A stretch of DNA of 8,469 nt from Legionellales bacterium UBA4759 (lineage in GTDB: Bacteria > Pseudomonadota > Gammaproteobacteria > Legionellales > Legionellaceae): NCBI GenBank assembly GCA_002403515.1, contig DHHZ01000041.1, positions 1 through 8,469 of the forward strand, read 5' to 3'. A model generated the notes under the pieces. The model searched no databases, was not told the origin of the DNA, and was given only the letters and a program-made list of their open reading frames with translations. The translations under genes were made by a program, and so were the position numbers. Of this stretch, positions 1 to 5,752 are shown piece after piece; positions within the stretch are counted from its first letter, which is position 1; every line of letters begins with the position of its first letter.

Positions 1-557
1 GGATTGATGGAAAATCCTTAAATCAGGACACAAATGTTGATTTGAAACAGCTGGCAAAAGATTTAGCGCAATTTTTAAAAGAATTTGAATCTCTTGATAC
101 AACTGATGGTCCTGTTTTAGAACACGGAAATCAGCTTAGAGATTATACGCATGAAATAAATAATGTGTTAGCAAAAATGAAAAGCTCTAAGGAGCGTACA
201 ATCGCTAATTCTATTTGGAATAAGGCTCTAAATACTAATTGGAACCAAAAACCTATATGGGTGCACGGCGATTTGGCCATAGGTAATATTTTAATTGAAA
301 ACGCTAAATTAGAGGGAATTATTGATTTTTCAGGTTTAGAGGTTGGTGACCCTGCTTGCGATTTGGTCATTGCTTGGAATCTTTTTGATGCTGAAAGTCG
401 GGCGATATTTAAGAAAAATATGAATTTAGATAAGAACACCTGGATTCGTGCGATGGGTTGGTGTTTATGGAAAACACTATGTTGGCCTGTAAAAGGAACG
501 CCTGTTGAAAGAATTTTAAATAATCTTTATGAGGACTATGATAAAAAAAATGATTGA
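1..557 (+). CDS. Aminoglycoside phosphotransferase (APH) family kinase, 3' part
   Basis: The frame is open from position 3 to the stop at 555-557, giving the last 184 residues. The gene begins left of the window, so the N-terminal nucleotide-binding lobe is not seen. Counting from the TTG codon at 42, the kinase catalytic loop HGDLAIGN lies at residues 75-82 (His75, Asp77 and Asn82 match the APH/choline kinase HxDxxxxN motif). The Mg-binding motif DFSG follows at 95-98, in place of the common DFG, and then VGDPACDL. The C-terminal pattern of a tryptophan-rich helix after AWNLFD is typical of the generic APH-family proteins of about 300 residues. The family transfers phosphate from a nucleotide triphosphate to hydroxyls of aminoglycosides or other small molecules in the cytoplasm. 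The true substrate cannot be told from this part. TTG 42 is an internal codon, not the start. The gene's end overlaps the downstream MFS gene, so the two are probably co-translated. Confidence 0.88.
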   Translation, partial: IDGKSLNQDTNVDLKQLAKDLAQFLKEFESLDTTDGPVLEHGNQLRDYTHEINNVLAKMKSSKERTIANSIWNKALNTNWNQKPIWVHGDLAIGNILIENAKLEGIIDFSGLEVGDPACDLVIAWNLFDAESRAIFKKNMNLDKNTWIRAMGWCLWKTLCWPVKGTPVERILNNLYEDYDKKND

Positions 558-1761
558 AAAAATAAAAGCTAGGAATCCAGATAATAACATAATGATTCTG
601 GTCACCGTCCTTATAATGGATTTATTGGCAGGGATGGAGTTTGATATTTTTGTGCCAAGTTTTCCTGAGCTTCAAACTCAATTTAATCTGTCTTCATTTT
701 CTGTTGAAGCTTTATTATCTGTTAATTTTATCGGATTTTGTATCAGTCTATTTATTGTTGGCACTCTGAGCGATCATTACGGTCGTAAACCTATTATTTT
801 GATTGGGTTAATGCTTTTCATTTTGGGTAGCATACTTTGTATATTTGAAATCAATTTTTTATTTTTGTTAATAGGGCGATTTATGCAAGGGTTAGGAATT
901 GCAGCACCTGCTATATTAAGCTTTTTAATTATTGCAGATAGTTATCCTATGAAGCAGCAACAGTTTTTTATGGCCATCCTAAATGGCATTATGAATGCAG
1001 CAACAGGGGCTGCTCCTGTCATTGGTAGCTATATTGCTTTATATTTCCATTGGCAAGGCAATTTTATCACTTTGCTTTTAATTGGTTTGCTGACATTTTT
1101 AATGGTGATACTATTTATCCCTCAAAATAAACCACATGCAACAAAATTACCCTTCTCGTGGCGTGCTTATAAACCTTTATTTGAGTCAAAACCATTATTA
1201 ATTTTAATGTTCTTTTTTATCATGAATTTTATTCCATACTGGGTTTTTGTGGGCATGTCACCTTTACTTTATTTAAAAGACCTGCATGTTAGTTTGTCTC
1301 ATTTTGGATATTATCAAGGTGCTCTTGCTTTAATTTTTGGGCTAGGAAGCATTCTTTTTGGATTTCTAATTAATAAATTTTCCCAAAAAAAGATGCTATA
1401 TGTTGCGAATGGCATTTTTATTTTTGGACTGCTCTGTATGGCTTATATAAGCTTTGTAAATAGTCATAACCCTCTAGTAATTACTTTATGTTTTATTCCT
1501 TTTATTGTGGGGCAAATTATTCCAGGAGCTATACTATCACCTATATGCCTTAATTTTATTCCAGAGGCTAAAGGACGAGCCTCAGGTCTTATGCAAGCTA
1601 GTCGTTTAATTATCTGTTCTATTAGTCTGCAATATGCAGGGTATTTTTATAATGGTAGTTTTCAAAACATAGGTATTATCCTAAGTATATTTATTTTAAT
1701 GACCGTTTTAATGTTTTTTTGTGTCCTTAGTAACAAACCATTAATGCAAAAAATTGATTAA
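529..1761 (+). CDS. Bcr/CflA-type MFS drug efflux transporter
   Basis: This 410-residue, very hydrophobic protein is expected to have 12 membrane segments in the inner membrane and to act as a drug/H+ antiporter. Visible family motifs are GTLSDHYGRKP at 78-88 (MFS motif A in the loop between TM2 and TM3), GRFMQGLG at 116-123 (motif B, Arg117) and GAAPVIG at 160-166 (motif C of drug antiporters). The opening segment with DIFVPSFPEL at 39-48 is characteristic of the Bcr/CflA subfamily (bicyclomycin, chloramphenicol and florfenicol exporters). Length is normal for the family. The start is uncertain: ATG 529, 538 and 550 are all in frame. A GAGG at 531-534 lies too close to 538 and rather far from 550. 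ATG 550 overlaps the upstream kinase stop by 8 nt, and ATG 529 by 29 nt. Either way translation is coupled to the kinase gene, which suggests paired modification and export. The drug specificity is unknown. Confidence 0.9.
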   Translation: MRTMIKKMIEKIKARNPDNNIMILVTVLIMDLLAGMEFDIFVPSFPELQTQFNLSSFSVEALLSVNFIGFCISLFIVGTLSDHYGRKPIILIGLMLFILGSILCIFEINFLFLLIGRFMQGLGIAAPAILSFLIIADSYPMKQQQFFMAILNGIMNAATGAAPVIGSYIALYFHWQGNFITLLLIGLLTFLMVILFIPQNKPHATKLPFSWRAYKPLFESKPLLILMFFFIMNFIPYWVFVGMSPLLYLKDLHVSLSHFGYYQGALALIFGLGSILFGFLINKFSQKKMLYVANGIFIFGLLCMAYISFVNSHNPLVITLCFIPFIVGQIIPGAILSPICLNFIPEAKGRASGLMQASRLIICSISLQYAGYFYNGSFQNIGIILSIFILMTVLMFFCVLSNKPLMQKID

Positions 1762-1858
1762 AAAATACTGTTCAAAATGGCGGTGGACTAAAGATCGTGC
1801 TGTAAAATGTAAATTACACTTAATTTATTAATTCACAAATTGATTTCGTTTGTATGTA

Positions 1859-1888
1859 AAGTTTAGGATAAACATAACTTATTTTTTT
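1859..1888 (+). terminator. Weak candidate terminator after the kinase-MFS pair
   Basis: AAGTT (1859-1863) can pair with AACTT (1876-1880), and the nested GTTTA (1861-1865) with TAAAC (1869-1873). A run of seven T follows at 1882-1888. The stem has very little G+C, so this is a weak call. The rest of the convergent gap (1762-1918) shows no gene; the ABC-F gene enters it from the other side and has no clear terminator of its own. Confidence 0.25.
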
Positions 1889-1918
1889 GTCCATTAATAT
1901 CAAAAGATAAAAAAATCA

Positions 1919-3493
1919 TTATAACAACAGGTTTAGCTGAATCCATTTATCAATCCTTAGTCCTTCTAAAAAACTTTCATCATGAGAAATCACAATCAAT
2001 GCACCTTGATATAAAGCAAGAATATCCTCAATCGCTTTAAGGCTTCCCATGTCCAGGTGGTTGCTAGGTTCGTCTAATATTAATAACTGTGGTGGATGAT
2101 TAGATAATAAACTGGCAGCCAAACCTGCACGAATTTTTTCACCACCGCTTAAATGTTTAATTAACTTTTGCGCCTGAATATTTCTAAAGTTAAATTGAGC
2201 AAGACGAGTATAAGCTTCTTGACTGGATAAATCTGAATTTTTAGCCTGAAAGTTTTCAATAATCGATAAATTAACATCTGCAAAATCACCAAATTGAGAC
2301 AAATATTGAACGTGTTCGACGCCTATATAAACAGAGCCTTTTTGTGGTTTTAGCTTTTGCATGATAATTTGACTAAGGGTGGATTTTCCAGAGCCATTAT
2401 CGCCTGTGATTGCAACTCTCACAGGGCCCGTGATATTGAGATTGAAATCTTTAAACAATGACACTTGATTAGAATAAGAAAACTCAAGATGTTCGATATT
2501 TAAAACGATTTTTTGTTGAGGTACATGTGTTTTAGGTAATGCAATTTTTATCTTTTCTTTGATTTCGAGTTCATTTTTAAGATTTTGTAAATTCAGTGTT
2601 GCTGCCTCAATTTTATTGTCACTTGCTTGAATCAGTTTTGATTTGCTTTTTTCACTTTGATTTTTTTGAAACCCTTTTAAAATCTTATCTTTTTCTTTAG
2701 ATTTTTTTACAGAGATATTATTAGACTTTTTTTCTAACATATCTTGTTTTGATTGTGCTATACCTGACAACTCACGAGATGCTTGAGTAATTTTTTGAAC
2801 AAGAGATGCTTCCATCATTTCTTTTTGGGCGCAATAGAGCTCATAGTTTCCACCATAAACTTGCATTCCCCTAGAATTGAGCTCCAGAATGCTATCCATT
2901 TTTGAAAGCAGTGTTCTATCATGACTGATGATAATAAATAATTGTTTAGAAGCTTCAATCCAATCCATTAATTTTGTTCTTGAGTGTTTATCAAGATGAT
3001 TGGTTGGCTCATCCAGCAGAATGAGCTCTGATTTAGATAACATCGCCTTAATGATTTGAATTTTGGTTTGTTCCCCACCACTTAAATCTGAAAAAGGGGT
3101 GTTCAATTGAAGATAGGAAACTTTCCACTCATCAAAGAGTAACTTGATTCTTTGTTCAAGATCCCAGTTATTTTGTGCTAAATCAAAATCTTCCGCTACA
3201 AAACTCCCATTTTGAATACGATTTAAAGCCGCCATGATGTCATCTATTTCCAAGACTTCCTGGATGGTTTGTTCTTTTTGCGGGTCTTGTTGAAGATATG
3301 AATAAGAGGGCACAACAAGTCGACCAGAATGTGGTTTAAGCCTTCCTGTAATCAATTTAAAAAAAGTGGTCTTGCCAATGCCATTATCACCAATTAAACC
3401 ATATTTTTGCTTGGCAAAAGAGAGGTTGATATCGGTCAATTGAACTTTGGTGTTGGGAATTTGAAAATTGAGGTTTTGAATAATAAACTGCAC
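1919..3493 (-). CDS. ABC-F family ATPase, ribosome-associated / possible antibiotic-resistance type
   Basis: This protein of 524 residues has two ABC ATPase domains and no membrane segment, the ABC-F layout. Numbering from the GTG start: Walker A GDNGIGKTT 35-43, signature LSGGEQ 137-142, Walker B LLDEP with Asp161/Glu162, H-loop His191; second domain Walker A GDNGSGKST 364-372, signature LSGGE 448-452, Asp474/Glu475, His504. The two are separated by a Lys/Glu-rich, probably coiled-coil linker at about 216-319, the element that reaches into the ribosome in ABC-F proteins. All catalytic residues are present. GTG 3493 is preferred because GGAGA (3503-3499) lies 5 nt upstream and the following VQFIIQNL is the normal family beginning. 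An in-frame TTG at 3538 would add 15 residues without a good ribosome site. Family members include resistance proteins (Vga, Lsa, Msr) and housekeeping translation factors (EttA, Uup). The Vat-like neighbour favours resistance, but this is inference. Confidence 0.9.
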   Translation of the reverse strand: MQFIIQNLNFQIPNTKVQLTDINLSFAKQKYGLIGDNGIGKTTFFKLITGRLKPHSGRLVVPSYSYLQQDPQKEQTIQEVLEIDDIMAALNRIQNGSFVAEDFDLAQNNWDLEQRIKLLFDEWKVSYLQLNTPFSDLSGGEQTKIQIIKAMLSKSELILLDEPTNHLDKHSRTKLMDWIEASKQLFIIISHDRTLLSKMDSILELNSRGMQVYGGNYELYCAQKEMMEASLVQKITQASRELSGIAQSKQDMLEKKSNNISVKKSKEKDKILKGFQKNQSEKSKSKLIQASDNKIEAATLNLQNLKNELEIKEKIKIALPKTHVPQQKIVLNIEHLEFSYSNQVSLFKDFNLNITGPVRVAITGDNGSGKSTLSQIIMQKLKPQKGSVYIGVEHVQYLSQFGDFADVNLSIIENFQAKNSDLSSQEAYTRLAQFNFRNIQAQKLIKHLSGGEKIRAGLAASLLSNHPPQLLILDEPSNHLDMGSLKAIEDILALYQGALIVISHDESFLEGLRIDKWIQLNLLL

Positions 3494-3498
3494 GATAG

Positions 3499-3561
3499 TC
3501 TCCGATAAATTTGTTGGATAAAACAAAAAAGGAAACAATTAACGCATCGGCAGAATACTCC
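3499..3561 (-). promoter_or_regulatory. ABC-F leader: SD-sequestering hairpin and Met-Arg mini-ORF (possible attenuator)
   Basis: On the minus strand the leader carries GGAG at 3561-3558, then ATG CGT TAA (3547-3539) 10 nt later, a two-codon ORF (Met-Arg-stop). The bases 3554-3546 (TCTGCCGAT) can pair with 3506-3499 (ATCGGAGA) as 8 bp with one bulged G, and the second arm contains the ABC-F Shine-Dalgarno site. Inside the loop, TTTGTT (3527-3522) can pair with AACAAA (3515-3510). A ribosome on the mini-ORF would cover the first arm and release the ribosome site. The pairing and the mini-ORF are seen directly; regulation is inference. Confidence 0.4.
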
Positions 3562-3580
3562 AAAAATTATTTATGGCTAC

Positions 3581-3609
3581 ATTATAACATGAAAATATTA
3601 AAGTTTCAG
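3581..3609 (-). promoter_or_regulatory. Extended -10 promoter for the ABC-F gene
   Basis: A perfect TATAAT lies at 3586-3581, preceded by TG with one base between (TGTTATAAT, an extended -10). A 4/6 match to the -35 box, CTGAAA, lies at 3609-3604 with an ideal 17-nt spacer. The start of transcription would fall near 3574, giving a leader of about 80 nt before GTG 3493. This indicates that the ABC-F gene can be transcribed separately from the acetyltransferase gene upstream. Confidence 0.7.
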
Positions 3610-3611
3610 GC

Positions 3612-3630
3612 GTATTTACTTGATAAATAC
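3612..3630 (-). repeat. Perfect 7-bp inverted repeat between the acetyltransferase stop and the ABC-F promoter
   Basis: On the minus strand this reads GTATTTAtcaagTAAATAC, a perfect 7-bp inverted repeat with a 5-nt centre. It starts 3 nt after the stop codon of the Vat-like gene and ends 2 nt before the -35 box of the ABC-F promoter. It has no adjoining T run, so it is a poor intrinsic terminator. Its position would suit a regulator binding site upstream of the promoter. Confidence 0.4.
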
Positions 3631-3633
3631 CAG

Positions 3634-4281
3634 TTAGCCACTCCCATCGATGGATTTTAATGCTTCGATATTACCACTGGTGATGATATGAAGATTATCC
3701 GTGATTTTTTTAACATCCCAATCCCACCATCTGAGAGCAAGTAACAATGCAATCGTTTCATCATCAAATCTTTTGCGGATAACCTGCGCTGGATTACCAC
3801 CAACAATCGTATAGGGCTCAACATCTTTGGTCACTAAACTATTTGTGCCAATAATGGCGCCATCACCAATTTTTATGCCCTGCATTATAGTCGCGCTATT
3901 GCCAATCCAGACATCATTGCCAATAATCGTATCTCCCTTACTAAATACTTTCATCGGATCTTTTTCGGTCCATTCTCCGCCAAATACTTTAAAAGGATAA
4001 GTAGAGAATCCATTCATAGCATGGTTTGAACCGTTCATAATAAAACGAACGCCAGAAGCTATTTGACAGAATTTCCCAATAACAAGCTTATCCTTCATAA
4101 AATCGAAAAGATAAAGAACATTTTTTTCGAAATGACTGACGTCATCAAAGTCATCATAATAAGTGTAGTCACCCACAATGATTTGTGGGCTTGTGATGAT
4201 GTTTTTTAAAAAAACTGTTCTGGTTACCCCTTTTATCGGATAAGTCATATTTGGATCTGGGTACTTTAAATTATTCATCAT
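3634..4281 (-). CDS. Vat/CatB-type xenobiotic O-acetyltransferase
   Basis: This 215-residue protein belongs to the left-handed beta-helix xenobiotic acetyltransferases, which act as cytoplasmic trimers and transfer acetyl from acetyl-CoA to a hydroxyl of streptogramin A (Vat) or chloramphenicol (CatB). Visible signs: the PIKG and VGDYTYYDD segment (residues 15-44) typical of the family start; KLVIGKFCQIASG at 65-77; MNGSNHAMNG at 82-91 with the expected catalytic His87; hexapeptide repeats including IGNDVWIGNSATIMQGIKIG at 120-139 and IIGTNSLVTKDV; and the acceptor-site end GGNPAQVIRKRF followed by RWWDWD. The N-terminal PDP...PIKG pattern and the NH-M-G context resemble Vat more than classical CatB. 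Length is normal. ATG 4281 is preceded by a weak GGG 5 nt upstream; ATG 4278 is an alternative. No strong promoter is seen in the 118-nt gap upstream, only a TATAAA-like box, so it may be read through from the toxin-antitoxin genes. Substrate remains unproven. Confidence 0.88.
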   Translation of the reverse strand: MMNNLKYPDPNMTYPIKGVTRTVFLKNIITSPQIIVGDYTYYDDFDDVSHFEKNVLYLFDFMKDKLVIGKFCQIASGVRFIMNGSNHAMNGFSTYPFKVFGGEWTEKDPMKVFSKGDTIIGNDVWIGNSATIMQGIKIGDGAIIGTNSLVTKDVEPYTIVGGNPAQVIRKRFDDETIALLLALRWWDWDVKKITDNLHIITSGNIEALKSIDGSG

Positions 4282-4338
4282 TTTTGCCCGTAAATATCTA
4301 ATTTTATAGTTTCAATAAAAAACTAAAACAGTATCTTC

Positions 4339-4383
4339 AAAAAATTTTCAACACGCTTTAGTAAAGCTTTCAGAGGCATCTCT
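4339..4383 (-). terminator. Weak candidate terminator after the PIN toxin gene
   Basis: Downstream of the toxin stop the minus strand has two small inverted repeats: AGAG/CTCT (4383-4372) and GCTTT-act-AAAGC (4367-4355). Six T follow at about 4344-4339, some 10 nt after the second stem. The stems are short and the T run is not adjacent, so leakage into the acetyltransferase gene is likely if it works at all. Confidence 0.25.
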
Positions 4384-4399
4384 AAGAGTGCTTATACGA

Positions 4400-4822
4400 C
4401 TATTTTTCTAAAAACAAATGAATGCGATCAGTTGTCCAAGTTGGCATTCCTGAACCAAAAAAATCCTTATCTTCAGTCCAAATGGGACAGTCTAATGTTA
4501 GTGCTGTTGCAACAATAGGCCAATCATCTAAATCACGATGCTTCATTCGCTCTTCTGCCTCAGATTGGTTTTGTTCATAGAGTTCAATATCAACAACGTT
4601 TAACAATGTTATAATTTTCTCTAATAAATCAATAGCAATATCGCTCTTCAATTTTCTTTTCTCAAAAAGAATGGGGAGATATTTTCTTGCATCTGCCACG
4701 CACACATCAGGTATGAAAAATTCGACAGCTTGATGATGTTCAATTATTAGATTTCTTACCCGCTCACCTAAAACTGCTCGAACCAGAATATTTGCATCTA
4801 TAACGATAGGTTTTGAATACAT
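4400..4822 (-). CDS. PIN-domain toxin (VapC-like ribonuclease) of a type II toxin-antitoxin pair
   Basis: This 140-residue single PIN domain is predicted to be a Mg-dependent RNase inhibited by the neighbouring antitoxin. Acidic residues expected at the active site are Asp9 in VIDANIL, Asp44 in VADARKYLP (an Asp where many PIN proteins have Glu), Asp97/Asp99/Asp100 in RDLDDWPIVATAL, and Asp118/Asp120 in WTEDKDFFGSG. The ending PTWTTDRI is typical of the PIN subfamily found beside Phd-like antitoxins. Length is normal and nothing suggests decay. The ATG at 4822-4820 shares one base with the antitoxin stop (TAATG), so translation is coupled. There is only a weak GGA-type ribosome site, in keeping with toxin made at a lower level than antitoxin. 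The RNA target cannot be predicted. Confidence 0.87.
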   Translation of the reverse strand: MYSKPIVIDANILVRAVLGERVRNLIIEHHQAVEFFIPDVCVADARKYLPILFEKRKLKSDIAIDLLEKIITLLNVVDIELYEQNQSEAEERMKHRDLDDWPIVATALTLDCPIWTEDKDFFGSGMPTWTTDRIHLFLEK

Positions 4823-5085
4823 TATTTTTTGTTTCCAGATTTAAGCTCCTGGAAATCAGAAAATAATTCCTTTTCTGAGAGCCCATATTCAGAAAGCAAA
4901 TTATCTAGTTTCATTGCAGCTTGTTTTAATGCAGCAATATCTGAATTTTCTGCATGACTTTTAGTGGGGATGTAATATCCAACTGTTTCTCCGTGCCGAG
5001 TGATTGCGACTGGCGAGGAAGTTAAAATATATTGTTGTAAATGCGCTCTGAATTCTCTCATGCCTACTTTTAATAAAGCAGTCAT
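4822..5085 (-). CDS. Phd/YefM-family antitoxin
   Basis: This 87-residue protein begins MTALLKVGMREFRAHLQQ and continues PVAITRHGETVGYYIPT, the N-terminal DNA-binding fold of Phd/YefM antitoxins. The C-terminal part (about residues 45-87) is charged and helical, as expected for the segment that wraps the toxin. ATG 5085 was chosen because TGGAG (5096-5092) lies 6 nt upstream and the protein then begins exactly where the family does. Starts further upstream would place codons inside the operator and -10 region. It precedes the PIN toxin with a 1-nt TAATG overlap. Antitoxins of this family, with or without toxin, repress their own promoter, and a matching operator is present just upstream. Confidence 0.88.
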   Translation of the reverse strand: MTALLKVGMREFRAHLQQYILTSSPVAITRHGETVGYYIPTKSHAENSDIAALKQAAMKLDNLLSEYGLSEKELFSDFQELKSGNKK

Positions 5086-5098
5086 CACTAACTCCATA

Positions 5099-5122
5099 AT
5101 TGTGTACTCATGATTACACAAT
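5099..5122 (-). promoter_or_regulatory. Palindromic operator of the toxin-antitoxin operon
   Basis: A perfect 8-bp inverted repeat, ATTGTGTA (5099-5106) and TACACAAT (5115-5122), is separated by 8 nt. One arm overlaps the -10 box and the other lies over the transcription start region. This is the expected position and shape for autorepression by a dimeric Phd/YefM antitoxin. Binding is inferred; the repeat is seen directly. Confidence 0.7.
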
Positions 5123-5146
5123 AGCATCTGTATGCAGTATTGTCAA
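5118..5146 (-). promoter_or_regulatory. Sigma70-type promoter of the toxin-antitoxin operon
   Basis: A perfect -35 TTGACA at 5146-5141 is followed by a 17-nt spacer and a -10 box TATTGT at 5123-5118 (4/6 match). Transcription would begin near 5111, leaving a leader of about 25 nt before ATG 5085. The spacer itself contains GCAT-ctgt-ATGC, a further short dyad that may be a second regulator half-site pair. Confidence 0.72.
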
Positions 5147-5224
5147 ATTATTAACCAAACCAGAGGATTGTGCATTTTTTATCGAGAAAAACCCTTAAGG
5201 AAAGTAAGAAGTTCTTTTTGTTTT

Positions 5225-5752
5225 TTAATTCAATAAAAAGCGTTTTTGGGTATTTTGGGGCTGGTATCTTAAAATAAGATGTGCTGGATCTAAGCTTAAA
5301 TCTGTTATCTCAAATCCTACCTTTTGAAATGCATGAATTGCAATTTGATTATCCACGTGTGGGTCAAGGAAAATATTTTTATAATGGCATAAAAATGAAT
5401 AAATAAATTTTTGAATTACTTTGGGCCCCAAGCCTTTCCCTCGATATTGTGCTTCGGCAATAAATAAATCTATTCCAGCACATTCTATTGGGTTTTCTGG
5501 TGTCCTCATACCTTCTGGTAGATAATCCTTCAAAGAATAATATTGGATAAAACCACAAGGTTTATGATTGATTTCAATAATAAAAGATGGAATCGGTTGT
5601 TGATTAAGAATGCGAGGCAAGTATTTTTCCTCAATCATTTTTTCATCAAAAATTTCACCTCTTGCATAGCTTCCACGAATATCATCTTGTTGGAACCAGG
5701 TATGCATCAAAGACAAGTCTTCATGTTTTAAGGGGCGAAAGGCTATATTCAT
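5225..5752 (-). CDS. AAC(6')-Ib-like GNAT aminoglycoside N-acetyltransferase
   Basis: This 175-residue GNAT protein closely follows the pattern of AAC(6')-Ib-type enzymes, which acetylate the 6'-amino group of aminoglycosides using acetyl-CoA in the cytoplasm. Visible signs, counted from ATG 5752: FRPLKHEDL near the start, KYLPRI, the substrate-side segment CGFIQYY, GIDLFI with Asp95 (AAC(6')-Ib has the equivalent GIDQF), acetyl-CoA loop QYRGKGLG (102-109), then LDPHVDNQIAIHAFQKVGFE with Asp130 and Asn135, where AAC(6')-Ib has TDPSPSN..AI..YEKAGFE. ATG 5752 is chosen because it overlaps the upstream GNAT stop by 4 nt (ATGA) and gives the normal family start; an upstream in-frame start at 5788 would run into the previous gene. 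It has only a weak AGAG ribosome site, so it depends on coupling. It is last in the exporter-GNAT-AAC operon, and no clear terminator is seen after it. Acetylation of another small molecule is possible. Confidence 0.82.
   Translation of the reverse strand: MNIAFRPLKHEDLSLMHTWFQQDDIRGSYARGEIFDEKMIEEKYLPRILNQQPIPSFIIEINHKPCGFIQYYSLKDYLPEGMRTPENPIECAGIDLFIAEAQYRGKGLGPKVIQKFIYSFLCHYKNIFLDPHVDNQIAIHAFQKVGFEITDLSLDPAHLILRYQPQNTQKRFLLN

Noticed and set aside
3494..3538. TTG start at 3538 adding 15 residues to the ABC-F protein
   Set aside because: It has no good ribosome site and lies immediately after the mini-ORF stop, while GTG 3493 has GGAGA 5 nt upstream and gives the normal family N-terminus.
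5086..5127. Longer antitoxin starting upstream of 5085
   Set aside because: The extra codons cover the -10 box and operator, and the ribosome site and family start both point to ATG 5085.
5206..5226. Hairpin AAGA-agt-TCTT followed by T runs on the + strand
   Set aside because: It would act only on + strand transcripts, and no + strand gene is nearby. The stem is four A/T-rich base pairs.
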